Part shown: positions 1 to 9,858 of the stretch, piece by piece
Numbering within the stretch: position 1 is the stretch's first letter
Layout: each line of letters starts with the position of its first letter
Assembly (NCBI RefSeq): GCF_003614975.1
Contig: NZ_QZWI01000025.1
Location: 1-35,499, forward strand
Length of the DNA: 35,499 nucleotides
From: Rahnella bruchi
GTDB lineage: Bacteria; Pseudomonadota; Gammaproteobacteria; Enterobacterales; Enterobacteriaceae
Direction: 5' to 3'
Translations under genes and position numbers: made by a program
The notes under the pieces: model-generated
What the model was told of the DNA's origin: nothing
Seen by the model: only the letters and a program-made list of their open reading frames with translations
Database searches by the model: none

Positions 1-1001
1 TAGGAACCTGCCCACTTGCTGGTCGGGCGGAGAGGTTTATCTTTTCGTTTGGGGGAATACCATTTCCCCTGACGTTTTAGTGTTCGTTCATGTTTAGCGG
101 TGGTTTTATTTAGGTCAATTTCGTCAACAACTTTCCAATCCATCACCCTGAATATATCTTCGGCTAATTTGCAAGTGGTCGATGCATAGGCTTTATAGGC
201 GAAAACTGCGATAGCGATAGAGGCTAGTGCATTGACTGTCCCGAAGATTAGCCAAAGCTTTCCATAAACCTTCATTTCCAATAGTTTATTCATAGCAGTA
301 ATGTAATCACCATCGAGGGCGCATGGAGTTACAAAAAAGAAAATCATCATCAGGAGAGTGAAGGTAATAAGCATGTATTTCATTCGTAGCCAACAATATG
401 CTGTGCTGCCCATATTACACCGGGGGCATACGGAAATAATTCTTTCCTGTGGCAACGCAATAGCGTAGACCTCGTAATGATCCACCTGCCATTCCGCTAC
501 GAGTTCGACGTCATCACCGACTTTCAGGTCGGTCATACCGACCCAGCCCCGGAAAGGCATCCCTTTTATCTGCCCCTGAATATAGTCAGCCGTGCTGACC
601 AGTGGTTTATCTTCAGAAGCCGCAAGGGCACCCAGAGCCGGGCTACCGGCGGCAATGGCGGTGAGACCTCCGGCCAGTCGCTGGTTATCTGAGGCACTGG
701 GCAGGGTATTAGTCCGGTAAAAGTCCACATCAAAATCGGCCTGACAGCGCAGGCGGCTAAAGGCTTCGAGTTTGCCGGTGACTTTATAAAGGCCGTGGAC
801 AGGCGGGAGCACGGGAGGGGGCGGGAGCGTCATTAAGCGGTTGGCTGCTTCCTGATATGCAGCCTCTCTCATTGCAATTCTCTCTAATGTTGCATCAGGG
901 GCATTATCACGGTATCTGTTTTTAGACCCTTCCCACATATCTTTTTTATTTTGTACTTCTTCTTGTAATTCACGCAATTTGACCGGTTTTTCCCCTCTCA
1001 T
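1..1001 (-). CDS. T6SS effector-associated membrane protein, 3' end at window edge (possible cognate immunity protein)
   Basis: The reading frame opens at an ATG overlapping the stop of the VasX-like gene (ATGA) and stays open for 333 codons to the window edge. The last two bases are TA, so a stop may follow at once. Residues 1-60 are charged and probably helical, followed by a proline run (about 60-67). A middle domain (about 70-185) contains motifs such as GMPFRGWVGM. Two hydrophobic segments follow (about 208-228 and 249-271), then a basic tail. There is a CPRC pair at about 192-195. It resembles proteins labelled putative type VI secretion effector in enterobacterial vgrG islands; this is recalled, not searched. 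Coupling to a membrane-active toxin and its own membrane segments suggest an immunity role, which is inference. AGA and ATA codons and AT-rich composition set it apart from the core T6SS genes. Confidence 0.7.
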   Translation of the reverse strand, partial: MRGEKPVKLRELQEEVQNKKDMWEGSKNRYRDNAPDATLERIAMREAAYQEAANRLMTLPPPPVLPPVHGLYKVTGKLEAFSRLRCQADFDVDFYRTNTLPSASDNQRLAGGLTAIAAGSPALGALAASEDKPLVSTADYIQGQIKGMPFRGWVGMTDLKVGDDVELVAEWQVDHYEVYAIALPQERIISVCPRCNMGSTAYCWLRMKYMLITFTLLMMIFFFVTPCALDGDYITAMNKLLEMKVYGKLWLIFGTVNALASIAIAVFAYKAYASTTCKLAEDIFRVMDWKVVDEIDLNKTTAKHERTLKRQGKWYSPKRKDKPLRPTSKWAGS

Positions 1002-3817
1002 AATACCTCCTTAATTGCTGCACTGAGCCTTTCTGACTGTTCGCTGTAGCTGATATTTAGAGGGGCTTCGCCAAAGTAACATTGGCGGCACCAAATCTGC
1101 AGTTCATCATCTGCAATCCAGGTAATAATAATCTGTAAGAAAATCAAGGCCACAGAAAATTCCCATGTCATGAGAATAGCCAGCATGCGGATTCCGAATC
1201 TACGTGCAGCCAGCAATGCGATGATCCTTGTTTCAGCAGTCGTTAAGCCAACTGCACCCAAAAACATCCCGAAATATTTAACTGCTCCTAATAAATCTGC
1301 GATGGTTTTTAAAGCATAAAAACAAACCAATTCAAAGCGGCCTTTTTGAAACTCGTCGGCGCCCTTTATGTAATCTAAAAAAGAACTGATTGCTGAAGCT
1401 GCCGCCCCCATTAAAGCACCAAAACCTTTTACTAAACCGACCGTCAGTGCACTGGCTTTTTCGCCTTTCTCAATTGCTGGTAACACAATATCACTGACCT
1501 GGTAAATCATGGTCAGGCCGCTGGCCGCCAGCGTTGCCAGACTTTTGAGATCGCCCTTAGACTGTGTATACAAATAGCTAAAATCGAGGGCATTAAAGAA
1601 CAGCATTACCAAACCGATACGGGAGTTTTTAATGGCATTACCTTCATCTTTGCTGGCAAAGTCATCCCAGGCGCTGTTCAATTGCTGATATTTCGCCATT
1701 TTGGCCTGATTAACTTCCATAAACCCTTTGCTGGCTTTTAACTCCTGCAACAGGGAGGCGCGGTAGGCAGGCCCTTCCGTTAATTGGGCGCCCATCAGAT
1801 TCATAACGTGTTCGGGCGGGACACCGGCACGCAATGAGAAAATACTTTTGAATACCATTTCAGTAAAGCTGTCGAGTTTGTCACCGAATTTTTTCAGATT
1901 AAAAATCCGGTCTCCCACCGAAGACATAAAACCGTCCATTTTGTAGAGTTGTTTGTCTGTCCAGTGGGCCTCAGCAGGAAGTGGTTTTGACCACTCTTTA
2001 CTCGCCTTCTGATAAAAATTGGTGTACTTCTTCAGGTTTCCCGCCTGGGAAATCGCCAGCGTTAAGGTGGCCGAGGAGATAGGAGAATGATCGTCCTTTT
2101 TGCTTTTTGCTTGCTGAAGAAGCTGATCGAGTTCGCTGATGATCCCGGGATCGTTCGCGGCAACCGAGCGCCATAACAGATTGGAGCAATCACTGGCACT
2201 GAGTCCGTCCCGCCACTTGTCAATTAAGGCTTTTCCGCGCGGGGTATTGCCAACGCCACAAATTGCTGCCGTGACGATCGACTGGTAGTAAATACCATCA
2301 CTGAATTCTTCTGAATGGAAATCTTCAAGTGTGGCAATAAATAAAGGTGCGACCAGCCAGTTAAGTATACTGCCAGAGCGTTTTTCATACAGTGTTGTGA
2401 TGTCTTCGCAAAGTTGCTGATAGCAGCGAACAAAGTCTTCTCGTTTTGCTGTATTAAGTCTGGCAGCGTAAGGTTCCCAGCTCTGTGCTCTTTTCTGCCC
2501 AACGGCTTTTTGATAACCGCTTTCCCTTGCGGCCAGATCCTGCTGAACCTGTTGTTTTAATCGGGCAACTTCCTGCTGATGTTTTGCAAGAGGTTGCATA
2601 GGGTAACGCATCAGCTCATTGGCAAAACTCTCATTCACGTTGGCGGCGCCCCACTGATCTAACAGGTCACAATCGCTCATGGCTTGATTCAATAGTTCAG
2701 CGTCGTTGTGATATTTTTTAGCCCAGGCAGCCCGACGTAACGCGCTGAGTTCCGGAGAGGCATAAAACGCGCCTTCTCCCATCCGGGCACGAATCCGCTC
2801 AATGTTGTTCTGTGAGGCATTACTCAGGAGCGCCTGCAAACCTTCCAGATCCCGGTGAGTTTTTAAATCCAGATCGCGTTCAAAGGCAAACTGGGCCTGT
2901 CGTCCGAGGACATCCATTCCCCAGCCATTCAGCTCATGGGTGATCCCTACTGCATCCCAGAGAGGAATAATCATCGGCTTGGCATTGTCTTCACAGCGAG
3001 TGGCCATCTTTTCCGCAGCCAGCGTGTGTTTACCTGCGCGGGTCACGGCCCAAGGGTAAAGTGTTGACCATGAATTAAGCAGAGCCTGATTGACAGAGTA
3101 TTTTACCGGTCCTGTAGGTTGGATCACCTCTGCTTTAGCAGCAGGGTAAGATGACTCTTTGTTTTCGCTGTAGATGATTCGTGCCACTGGTGGGGCAGAA
3201 CTCAGATTTTTTCTGGAACCAGAGTTTTGGTCCGGCATTAATCCAGAAACGGCGACATCCTGATAATCCAGCACGGTTTGCAATGATTCTGCAGTGGCCT
3301 GTGTTACCCCTTTAGCGGCAGGATTTTTTATCCAGGCTGCGGGTTGAATTTTTTGCATGCGCTCAACGCGCAGGGCAGGGTCGTTTTTATAGCGTTCAAG
3401 CGTGGTCTCACTCCATCTGAACTGACTATAGGCCAGCCAGACATCTCCGCATTTTTGAGGGGCTGCGATACAAAAAAATTCGACCATGCTGGCGTCATGC
3501 GAGTCCGAATGACAGTCGGGTGAAGTGATTTCCTGAGGCAGAGAAGCAGAGTGTTGGAGCCAAAGCGAACCGTCGCTGGCAATACTGAAGCATTGCCAAT
3601 AATGGTTGCCCAGAGCGCCTTTCTCATAAAACAAATAGAGATACCCCTGACGCAGGGTCCGCAGAGCATAATGATCACCGTTTTCCAAATTGATATCATT
3701 TACTTGGGGATCTTGTGCCCAGCCTGGTAAAGAGGACTTGATGGTTTTTGGGACGACGGCATAGCGGACAGGTAAGATTGCTAATCCGGTAGATTTACAT
3801 TCATTATTACAAGCCAT
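998..3817 (-). CDS. T6SS effector of the VasX / BTH_I2691 family (membrane-active toxin)
   Basis: A 939-residue protein beginning MACNNECKSTGLAILPVRYAVVP. The C-x(3)-C pair followed by G-L-x-I-L-PVRYAV is the hallmark N-terminus of the VasX/BTH_I2691 T6SS effectors. A long alpha-helical middle follows. From about residue 730 there are several hydrophobic stretches (for example IGLVMLFFNALDFSYL, a Gly/Ala-rich segment and FSVALIFLQIIITWIA). A terminal LQIWCRQCYFG motif is typical of the family. VasX of Vibrio cholerae perturbs target membranes by a colicin-like mechanism, and the same is inferred here. The gene lies 35 bp after the PAAR gene and behind vgrG, so VgrG/PAAR loading is likely. No separate DUF4123-type adaptor lies between vgrG and this gene. 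Composition is more AT-rich than in tssB-clpV, consistent with an exchangeable effector cargo. Confidence 0.85.
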   Translation of the reverse strand: MACNNECKSTGLAILPVRYAVVPKTIKSSLPGWAQDPQVNDINLENGDHYALRTLRQGYLYLFYEKGALGNHYWQCFSIASDGSLWLQHSASLPQEITSPDCHSDSHDASMVEFFCIAAPQKCGDVWLAYSQFRWSETTLERYKNDPALRVERMQKIQPAAWIKNPAAKGVTQATAESLQTVLDYQDVAVSGLMPDQNSGSRKNLSSAPPVARIIYSENKESSYPAAKAEVIQPTGPVKYSVNQALLNSWSTLYPWAVTRAGKHTLAAEKMATRCEDNAKPMIIPLWDAVGITHELNGWGMDVLGRQAQFAFERDLDLKTHRDLEGLQALLSNASQNNIERIRARMGEGAFYASPELSALRRAAWAKKYHNDAELLNQAMSDCDLLDQWGAANVNESFANELMRYPMQPLAKHQQEVARLKQQVQQDLAARESGYQKAVGQKRAQSWEPYAARLNTAKREDFVRCYQQLCEDITTLYEKRSGSILNWLVAPLFIATLEDFHSEEFSDGIYYQSIVTAAICGVGNTPRGKALIDKWRDGLSASDCSNLLWRSVAANDPGIISELDQLLQQAKSKKDDHSPISSATLTLAISQAGNLKKYTNFYQKASKEWSKPLPAEAHWTDKQLYKMDGFMSSVGDRIFNLKKFGDKLDSFTEMVFKSIFSLRAGVPPEHVMNLMGAQLTEGPAYRASLLQELKASKGFMEVNQAKMAKYQQLNSAWDDFASKDEGNAIKNSRIGLVMLFFNALDFSYLYTQSKGDLKSLATLAASGLTMIYQVSDIVLPAIEKGEKASALTVGLVKGFGALMGAAASAISSFLDYIKGADEFQKGRFELVCFYALKTIADLLGAVKYFGMFLGAVGLTTAETRIIALLAARRFGIRMLAILMTWEFSVALIFLQIIITWIADDELQIWCRQCYFGEAPLNISYSEQSERLSAAIKEVL

Positions 3818-3852
3818 GAGTTATTCCTTACGCATTGCTTTAAATCACTAAT

Positions 3853-4122
3853 TCACCCATTTAGGAGAACAGATTGAGCAAAGACTTTATGATCATTGCA
3901 GCCACACAAGACCTGATCCTGATCCTGTACTTGTTTTGTCCCATCATTTATCCATCCCGATGCTGTGCCATTGATGGGGAAGACATTTTTACATTTACTG
4001 CATGAAGCTAAATCGCCGCTCTGTACTATTTTTTTACCTTCATCAATAAACGAAGATGTCGCAGAAACAATGCTGCCAAAAGTTGTTTTGTCACCGAGAA
4101 GAGCCAGTTTTTTAATAGACAT
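3853..4122 (-). CDS. PAAR-domain spike-tip protein
   Basis: An 89-residue protein starting MSIKKLALLGDKTTFG and ending SVLLNG. It has a single PAAR-like fold with glycine-rich turns, an SGDLASCSKCKNVFP segment and a C-terminal CGCNDHKVF motif. Such proteins cap the VgrG trimer as a conical tip, usually binding a metal through His/Cys, and help load effectors. A longer reading starting at 4194 would overlap the end of vgrG by about 50 nt. The ATG at 4122 is preferred because the protein then starts directly at the domain and leaves a 19-bp gap to vgrG. Its place between vgrG and the VasX-like effector fits a tip-effector module. It is a stand-alone PAAR rather than a fused evolved form. Confidence 0.85.
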   Translation of the reverse strand: MSIKKLALLGDKTTFGSIVSATSSFIDEGKKIVQSGDLASCSKCKNVFPINGTASGWINDGTKQVQDQDQVLCGCNDHKVFAQSVLLNG

Positions 4123-4141
4123 AGTGTTTAACCAGTGATGA

Positions 4142-6511
4142 TTATGATTTGAGATTGACTGAAGGATTTTGTGCCTGGCTGGCTTTAACAACACCAGGAC
4201 GACAACCTGAAGGAATTTGTATCGTACTTTCTAACGTTGCTGCGGACATACGCTGTACCACAATGCATTTCATCAGGACATTTTTTGCTGTGCCCATCTC
4301 AATTCCTGCTTCGCTGAGCCTGATATAAGAACCACCACAATTGAGAAGAAGTTCTTTTTTTGCGGTTATCAACACTTTATCTTCCTGGCTGGCGATCGTG
4401 AGTTGCTTTTGTGCCAGCAGATCTAATGCATCGTTTTGTGCCTGAATCTCTACTTTTCCCGCGGTCGCGAACATCTTTATGCCCATTCGGTGGGCAAAAA
4501 GACTTAGAGCATCTCCGACTGCAAGCCTGAATTTCTTCGCTATGCTGAAGTCAGCGTTCTCGCCTGTGGTAGCGATTAAGTTTTCACGTGCAGATAACTG
4601 CACACTGGCTGGGGTCACCATGGCAATGCCAGAAGGTGCAGACATTAACAAAACTTGCTGTTTTAGCTGCGTTAAGCTGGCGTTCATAAGATCAGTTTGT
4701 TTCGCTAAATCAGCGAGCTCAGCCTGTGCTGCTTCTGCGGCATTCCTCAAACCTGCAGTGATCTGGCGTGCAGCATCAAGCTCTGCTAGCGCAGCATCCA
4801 TCTCCAGCACTTTCCCTTGCGCCTTTAACTGGCCGTCGGCACTGATGAAGATCCCTTTCTGAGCACGGATGGCCCCGAAGCTGTCGGTGCGCAATTCAAA
4901 CCCTTCGCCGCGCTGCTGTTTCCCGCTGTCCACTAAATGGCCGAGGTTCAGCTGGCTTTTGCCTCCGTATTCGGTGCTGAGCTTGATGTGCTCTTTGCCG
5001 CGTTCGTCGTCAAGGCGCAGTTTGTTGTTCGATGGCGTGCGCAGGACGTTGCGTTTGTAGTTCTGGATGGTGACGTGATCGCCGTGCGCAGAATCGTGCA
5101 GCACGTGGGCGATATACGGACGGTCGGGATTACCGTCCTCAAAGGCAATCGCCACTTCAGTCCCCGCCAGCAACGGCAGATGCATGCCGTAGGTATCACC
5201 GGCGTAAGGGCGCGCCTGACGCACCCACAGACTTTCGTACCCCTGTTCCCAGGCGTCGCGGTCGAACAGCATATTGACGCGATAGCGCCCGTCTTTATCA
5301 ATATGCCCGTAAGAGTCATTGGCGGTGGTACTGGTGACGCGGGCAGGTAGGGTGCCGGCCATCACCGGTTTGCTGGTCGGGACAGGCCGGAAGCAATAAT
5401 CCTCGGAATACGGAATAGCCTCAAATTCAACTTCAAAGCTTTTGTCACGACGTGCCGAACTACGGGTGTGAACGATAATCACACCCTGAGTAAACGCCTG
5501 CGGAGCATCTCTGCCGGTCACCTTCAGTTCCATGCCCGGCATCAAGGTGGCGGCATTAGCCACACCTGCAAAGCGCGTCTGATTATTCAGATACTGTTCA
5601 TGTCGAAGGCGGGCGTAGAATGCGCCGCTCTCGATTTCAGAATCGCGGCCTTCGGCGCCGGCGGTAAGGTAGTTATCAGCGTAATGATAGGCTTCGCCGT
5701 AGGTGCGGGGATCACCCCGGGTAATATCCGCACTGCCTGACAGGTCAGACGTTGCGGTGCGGTAGTTATAATCACCGGTGCTGACGGATTTTTGCACGAC
5801 CTGATGGATGCTCGATAACGCCCACGCGGACTCGACGCCGCTGTCGTGCATGCCGGACGGTGGTACCGCACTGAGGGTCAGTCCCTGCTGGTAGAACTGC
5901 TGGTCATCGTAAAACTCGACGACGTCGATATTTAGCTTCGGATCAGCAGTGAAGCGGAACCAGATACCGACTTCCGCCAGCAGGCGTGAGATAAACCTCA
6001 GGTCATCTTCCCCGTACTGCACTACCTGCTCGCGACGCGGGTACTCTTTAGCGAGCGTGAAGACAAAATCCTGTCCACGCATGCAGTGGCGATCGCGCAG
6101 GATTTTATCCACGATATCCGGCACGGACATGTCCTGATAAATACGGTTCTGATGGCTGCGGGAAAGCAGCGCGAGGCGCGGTTGCAGACACAGTTCGTAG
6201 CGGCTCTCATCTTTTGAGGTGGAGAGATGTTTGAACCCGGTGATGACGCCCTGGACGACGCGCAGCGGTTGCTGAGCGGACACGCCGAATGCTTCGGCAA
6301 CCGGAGCTTGTAGCGTTAGCGAGGCATCCTGCATCAGCATGGTTTTCGCATCGATATTTTTGTCAGCGCTGGTGAACTGAATGTCATATTTAAACGGCGA
6401 GCTCAGCCACTCCTGACCTTCAAAGCTCAGGATATCCAGCGGTGCGCTGCTGCCATGCACGGCGAGTTTGTGGTGACTGTGATCGAAAAACGGTGATGTC
6501 GGTATGCTCAT
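4142..6511 (-). CDS. vgrG: VgrG / TssI spike protein with DUF2345 extension
   Basis: A 789-residue T6SS spike. The N-terminal part (about 10-380) is the gp27-like base, with family motifs such as LSFEGQEWLSSPFKYDIQF, YGEDDLRFISRLLAEVGIW and RLRHEQYLNNQTRFAGVANA. A gp5-like OB fold follows (about 390-480, containing WVRQARPYAGDTYGMHLP and VAIAFEDGNPDRPYI). Then comes the beta-prism/DUF2345 needle region (about 490-750), which includes a helical insert around 575-635 (LDAARQITAGLRNAAEAAQ). About 40 residues follow the needle, a possible adaptor for the downstream PAAR or effector. It is longer than minimal VgrGs (about 650 residues) because of DUF2345. It shows no obvious enzymatic domain. Its start codon overlaps the clpV stop (ATGA), implying translational coupling. 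Confidence 0.95.
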   Translation of the reverse strand: MSIPTSPFFDHSHHKLAVHGSSAPLDILSFEGQEWLSSPFKYDIQFTSADKNIDAKTMLMQDASLTLQAPVAEAFGVSAQQPLRVVQGVITGFKHLSTSKDESRYELCLQPRLALLSRSHQNRIYQDMSVPDIVDKILRDRHCMRGQDFVFTLAKEYPRREQVVQYGEDDLRFISRLLAEVGIWFRFTADPKLNIDVVEFYDDQQFYQQGLTLSAVPPSGMHDSGVESAWALSSIHQVVQKSVSTGDYNYRTATSDLSGSADITRGDPRTYGEAYHYADNYLTAGAEGRDSEIESGAFYARLRHEQYLNNQTRFAGVANAATLMPGMELKVTGRDAPQAFTQGVIIVHTRSSARRDKSFEVEFEAIPYSEDYCFRPVPTSKPVMAGTLPARVTSTTANDSYGHIDKDGRYRVNMLFDRDAWEQGYESLWVRQARPYAGDTYGMHLPLLAGTEVAIAFEDGNPDRPYIAHVLHDSAHGDHVTIQNYKRNVLRTPSNNKLRLDDERGKEHIKLSTEYGGKSQLNLGHLVDSGKQQRGEGFELRTDSFGAIRAQKGIFISADGQLKAQGKVLEMDAALAELDAARQITAGLRNAAEAAQAELADLAKQTDLMNASLTQLKQQVLLMSAPSGIAMVTPASVQLSARENLIATTGENADFSIAKKFRLAVGDALSLFAHRMGIKMFATAGKVEIQAQNDALDLLAQKQLTIASQEDKVLITAKKELLLNCGGSYIRLSEAGIEMGTAKNVLMKCIVVQRMSAATLESTIQIPSGCRPGVVKASQAQNPSVNLKS

Positions 6512-9162
6512 GCTTCTTCTCCGTCAAATTCCAGCGTGATCCCTTCTTCTTCATCCCAGCCCAGCGCCAGTGCGGTTGTGCGCTGCTGACCGGCCATGCG
6601 TTGCAGCAGTTGCTGGCTCAGTAGCGGCAGGATCTGCTGGTTGAGCAGGCTGTCGATGTTGCGCGCGCCTGTGTCCGGCAGCAGGCAGGCGGCGACCAGC
6701 GTGTCGTAGAGGCTTTCTTCGATGGTGCAGCGCAGGCCGTAATGTTTGTTCAGACGTTTGGCGACTTGCGCCAGTTTCATCTCAACGATGGTGCGCAGCG
6801 CCACGGCGTTCAGGGGTTTATAAATCAGCGTCTGGAAACGGGCGAGCAGCGCGGGCTGGAAGTGATCACGCAGGATAGGGCGCAGCATTTCCTGTAACTC
6901 GCCGTCGGTGGCTTCCGGTTGCTCATCCAGCAACTGCATGATGTGGTCGCTGCCGAGATTGGCAGTCATCAGGATCACGGTGTTACGGAGGTCGATTTCG
7001 CGGCCTTCGCCGTCGCGCATAAAGCCGCGGTCGAACACCTGATAGAACAGGTTGATGACGTCACGGTGGGCTTTTTCCACTTCATCGAGCAGGATGACGC
7101 TGTACGGACGTTTACGCACGGCTTCGGTGAGAATGCCGCCCTGACCGTAACCGACGTAGCCCGGAGGCGAGCCTTTGAGCTGGGAAACGGTATGCGCTTC
7201 CTGATATTCACTGAGGTTGATGGTGATCAGCGATTTCTCGCCACCGAACAGGCAGTCAGCGAGGGAAAGTGCGGTTTCGGTTTTACCGACGCCGCTCGGG
7301 CCGACCAGCAGGAATACGCCGAGCGGGCCGTTCTCAGAAGTCAGGCCGGTTTTGGCGGCGCGCAGGCGCTGTGCCATATCTGTCAGCGCATGATCCTGCC
7401 CGACGACGCGTTTGCCCAGATGGTTCTCAAGCTGCAACAGATCCGTCTGTTCGTCTTTGAGCAGACTGGTCAGCGGCACGCCGGTCCAGTCGGCAATGAC
7501 GGTCGCAACGGTGCGCACATCTACATCCAGAGACAGCAGCGGAGCGCTGCCCTGCAACTGCGCCAGCTGGTGTTGCAAAGAATGAATATCTTCCTGACGG
7601 CTTATGTCCTGACGGATTTCCAGCAACTGATGGGTCAGGGATTGTTCGGCTTCGTACTGAGTTTCGAGCGAAGAAAGCTGTGCATTCAGTTCGCGATCCA
7701 ATTCGTCGATTTTCTCCAGACGGTCGCCGTGGGACTGGCTGCCGAGTGCGATGTCTTCCAGTAATGCTTGTTCTTCCATCCCCAGCGCGGCGATCTTTGC
7801 CTTAAGGCGGGTCAGCGCTTCCGGCAGGGTATCGAGACTCATGCGAACGCGGGCGGATGCGGTGTCGAGCAGATCGACGGCTTTGTCCGGCAGCTGACGA
7901 CCGGTGATGTAGCGGCGCGAAAGGCTGACGGCGGTTTTGACCGCTTCGTCGGTGATGTGCACGCCGTGGTGTTGCGCGTAACGGGATTTTAGTCCGCGCA
8001 GCATCAGGCAGGCCATCTCGTCGTCCGGCTCATCCACTTTGACTATCTGAAAGCGGCGCTCAAGGGCGGCGTCACGTTCAAAATACTGTTTGTACTCAGA
8101 CCAGGTGGTGGCGGCGATGGTGCGCAGTTCGCCGCGTGCGAGAGCGGGTTTGAGCAGGTTAGCGGCGTCGGCGCCACCGGCCTGATTACCGGCACCGATA
8201 ATGGTGTGGGCCTCGTCGATAAACAGCAGAACCGGCGTTGGAGACTGCTGAACCGCGTCGATGACGTTTTTCAGGCGTTGTTCGAACTCGCCTTTCACAC
8301 CGGCACCGGCCTGTAACAGACCGAGATCTAACGTGCGCAGGCTGACCGTCTTCAGGCTGTCCGGCACGTTGCCTTCGATGATGCGCAGTGCCAGACCTTC
8401 CACCAGCGCGGTTTTCCCGACGCCCGGTTCGCCGACCAAAATCGGGTTGTTTTTACGACGTCGGGACAGAATATCCACCATCTGGCGGATCTCATTATCG
8501 CGACCAAATACCGGATCAATGTGTCCGGCTTTGGCTTTGGCGGTAACGTCCAGCGTGAATTTATCCAGCGCGGCTTGCAGCGCTTCGCTCAACGACTGGC
8601 CGGATACGCTGGCATCGGCATTCTGTTCTGAGGGGGTATCGGAAAGGGATGAAGGCGTGCGGCTCAGGCTTTCCTGCTGTTGCAGCTCCGGGCGCTCTTC
8701 TGAAATGGCATCCAGCATCGGTTTCAGGCGACGGATATGTTCTTCGCTCAGGCTGAACAACGGCCACAGACCTTCGCAATGCAGCAACTTAGGTTTGGCG
8801 ACCAGCGCTTCCAGCAAGTTAACGCTGCGCACCGTCTCATTGTCGTCCTGCAAGGACGCCGCCAGCCAGGCGGATTTCATCAGCGCCTGTAAATCACCGG
8901 ACAGCTGCGGGCGGGTATGAACCGTGCGCGGCAGGGCATCGAGGTGTGCAAGCAGGCTTTGCCACAAGGCGTCCATATCCCATTCATAGCGACGGGCCAG
9001 CACGGTAATGTCGCCTTCGCCCAGCTCCAGCAACTTCAGCAACCAGTGCTCGACGGTGATTTCTGCGTGTGCACGTGTCTGACACAAGGTGGCGGCGGCT
9101 TCCAGTGCTTTAGCGCAATACGGGTTGAGACGGCGAAGTAAGACGGCTGATTGTTGTTCCAT
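6508..9162 (-). CDS. clpV: ClpV / TssH, T6SS sheath-disassembly AAA+ ATPase
   Basis: An 884-residue Hsp100 ATPase that binds contracted TssB/TssC sheath and recycles its subunits. Visible elements are an N-terminal Clp repeat domain (about 10-150) and a linker rich in Ser and Gln (about 160-195). AAA1 carries Walker A GEPGVGKT (about 242-249) and Walker [16 protein letters not shown] coiled M domain (about 430-540) follows. AAA2 carries Walker A GPSGVGKT (about 621-628) and [11 protein letters not shown]. Length and layout match ClpV rather than housekeeping ClpB. The start is supported by AGGGA about 8 nt upstream of the ATG. The gene follows hcp after a 172-bp gap containing a strong terminator, so it depends on read-through or its own promoter. 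Confidence 0.96.
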   Translation of the reverse strand: MEQQSAVLLRRLNPYCAKALEAAATLCQTRAHAEITVEHWLLKLLELGEGDITVLARRYEWDMDALWQSLLAHLDALPRTVHTRPQLSGDLQALMKSAWLAASLQDDNETVRSVNLLEALVAKPKLLHCEGLWPLFSLSEEHIRRLKPMLDAISEERPELQQQESLSRTPSSLSDTPSEQNADASVSGQSLSEALQAALDKFTLDVTAKAKAGHIDPVFGRDNEIRQMVDILSRRRKNNPILVGEPGVGKTALVEGLALRIIEGNVPDSLKTVSLRTLDLGLLQAGAGVKGEFEQRLKNVIDAVQQSPTPVLLFIDEAHTIIGAGNQAGGADAANLLKPALARGELRTIAATTWSEYKQYFERDAALERRFQIVKVDEPDDEMACLMLRGLKSRYAQHHGVHITDEAVKTAVSLSRRYITGRQLPDKAVDLLDTASARVRMSLDTLPEALTRLKAKIAALGMEEQALLEDIALGSQSHGDRLEKIDELDRELNAQLSSLETQYEAEQSLTHQLLEIRQDISRQEDIHSLQHQLAQLQGSAPLLSLDVDVRTVATVIADWTGVPLTSLLKDEQTDLLQLENHLGKRVVGQDHALTDMAQRLRAAKTGLTSENGPLGVFLLVGPSGVGKTETALSLADCLFGGEKSLITINLSEYQEAHTVSQLKGSPPGYVGYGQGGILTEAVRKRPYSVILLDEVEKAHRDVINLFYQVFDRGFMRDGEGREIDLRNTVILMTANLGSDHIMQLLDEQPEATDGELQEMLRPILRDHFQPALLARFQTLIYKPLNAVALRTIVEMKLAQVAKRLNKHYGLRCTIEESLYDTLVAACLLPDTGARNIDSLLNQQILPLLSQQLLQRMAGQQRTTALALGWDEEEGITLEFDGEEA

Positions 9163-9298
9163 GCAGAATTCCCTTTTTTAGGTACGCTACCGCCCTTAGC
9201 CTTTTCCTTTGCAGGAAACCCAGGCCCATAAGGTCGATGTCCGAAGTGTTTGGTGTTTACGAAACTGTCCGTTGGGTCAGGGCAGTTTTGGAAACAAC

Positions 9299-9327
9299 AA
9301 AAACAGCAGACGGCGAACCGTCTGCTG
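9299..9327 (-). terminator. Intrinsic terminator directly after hcp
   Basis: Read on the minus strand, a perfect 10-bp stem (CAGCAGACGG / CCGTCTGCTG) with a 4-nt loop is followed by five T residues. It starts 8 bp beyond the hcp stop and lies upstream of clpV. It should end most hcp transcripts and protect their 3' ends, raising hcp output relative to clpV and the downstream genes. Confidence 0.88.
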
Positions 9328-9334
9328 CGAGGTA

Positions 9335-9826
9335 TTACGCGGTGGTACGTTCGTTCCAGGAGTCGGAATGAATGATGTTGCCGTCTTTATAAGTCCAGGT
9401 GATTTTTTCGTAACGCAGTTCAATGCGCTCGAGGTGGTTGTGTTTCTCTTTTGCCGGATCTTTGATGTCGTACATTTCTGGCGCGACTTTGACCAGCTTG
9501 ACGTTTTCCAGTTTGGTGTTGAAATATTCAACTTCCTGGCCAGCGTCATTGATGCGATACCATTTGAATTCAGCGGATTTCAGGGTCTGACCGGTGGTCA
9601 CCGCTTTGTACAGGTACGGGCTGGAAGAATCGATTTCTTTGGTAAACAGGAACGGGGTGTGAATACGGGTACCCGTCAGTTTGCCAGTGTTGTTATCGGT
9701 CGGGATGTACAGGTTGTGTTCCTGTGCAACCACTTCGATGCTGCCTTCGCGATCTTTAACGTCTACAGAACCTTTAATGTCTGCACCGCCGTCGTCTTTC
9801 AGCCACAGATAAACAGGAATTGCCAT
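9335..9826 (-). CDS. hcp: Hcp / TssD, T6SS tube protein
   Basis: A 163-residue Hcp starting MAIPVYLWLKDDGGADIKG and containing the family landmarks GSIEVVAQEHN, TGTRIHTPFLFTKEID, SSPYLYKAVTTGQTLKSAEFKWY and the ending HSDSWNERTTA. Hcp forms stacked hexameric rings that make the inner tube propelled by the sheath, and it is secreted. An in-frame ATG 36 nt upstream exists, but this start is preferred: GGAG lies 8 nt before it and the protein begins at the conserved MAIPVYLWLKD. No C-terminal toxin extension is present. It lies 32 bp after the OmpA-domain gene and is followed by its own terminator, consistent with high-level production. Confidence 0.97.
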   Translation of the reverse strand: MAIPVYLWLKDDGGADIKGSVDVKDREGSIEVVAQEHNLYIPTDNNTGKLTGTRIHTPFLFTKEIDSSSPYLYKAVTTGQTLKSAEFKWYRINDAGQEVEYFNTKLENVKLVKVAPEMYDIKDPAKEKHNHLERIELRYEKITWTYKDGNIIHSDSWNERTTA

Positions 9827-9858
9827 GGGTAGTTCTCCATTTCTAAGATAAACATTCA

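Noticed and set aside
6919-7764. Long open frame (281 codons) on the plus strand inside clpV
   Set aside because: Antisense shadow of a well-supported AAA+ ATPase gene in GC-rich sequence; no recognisable protein and no ribosome site.
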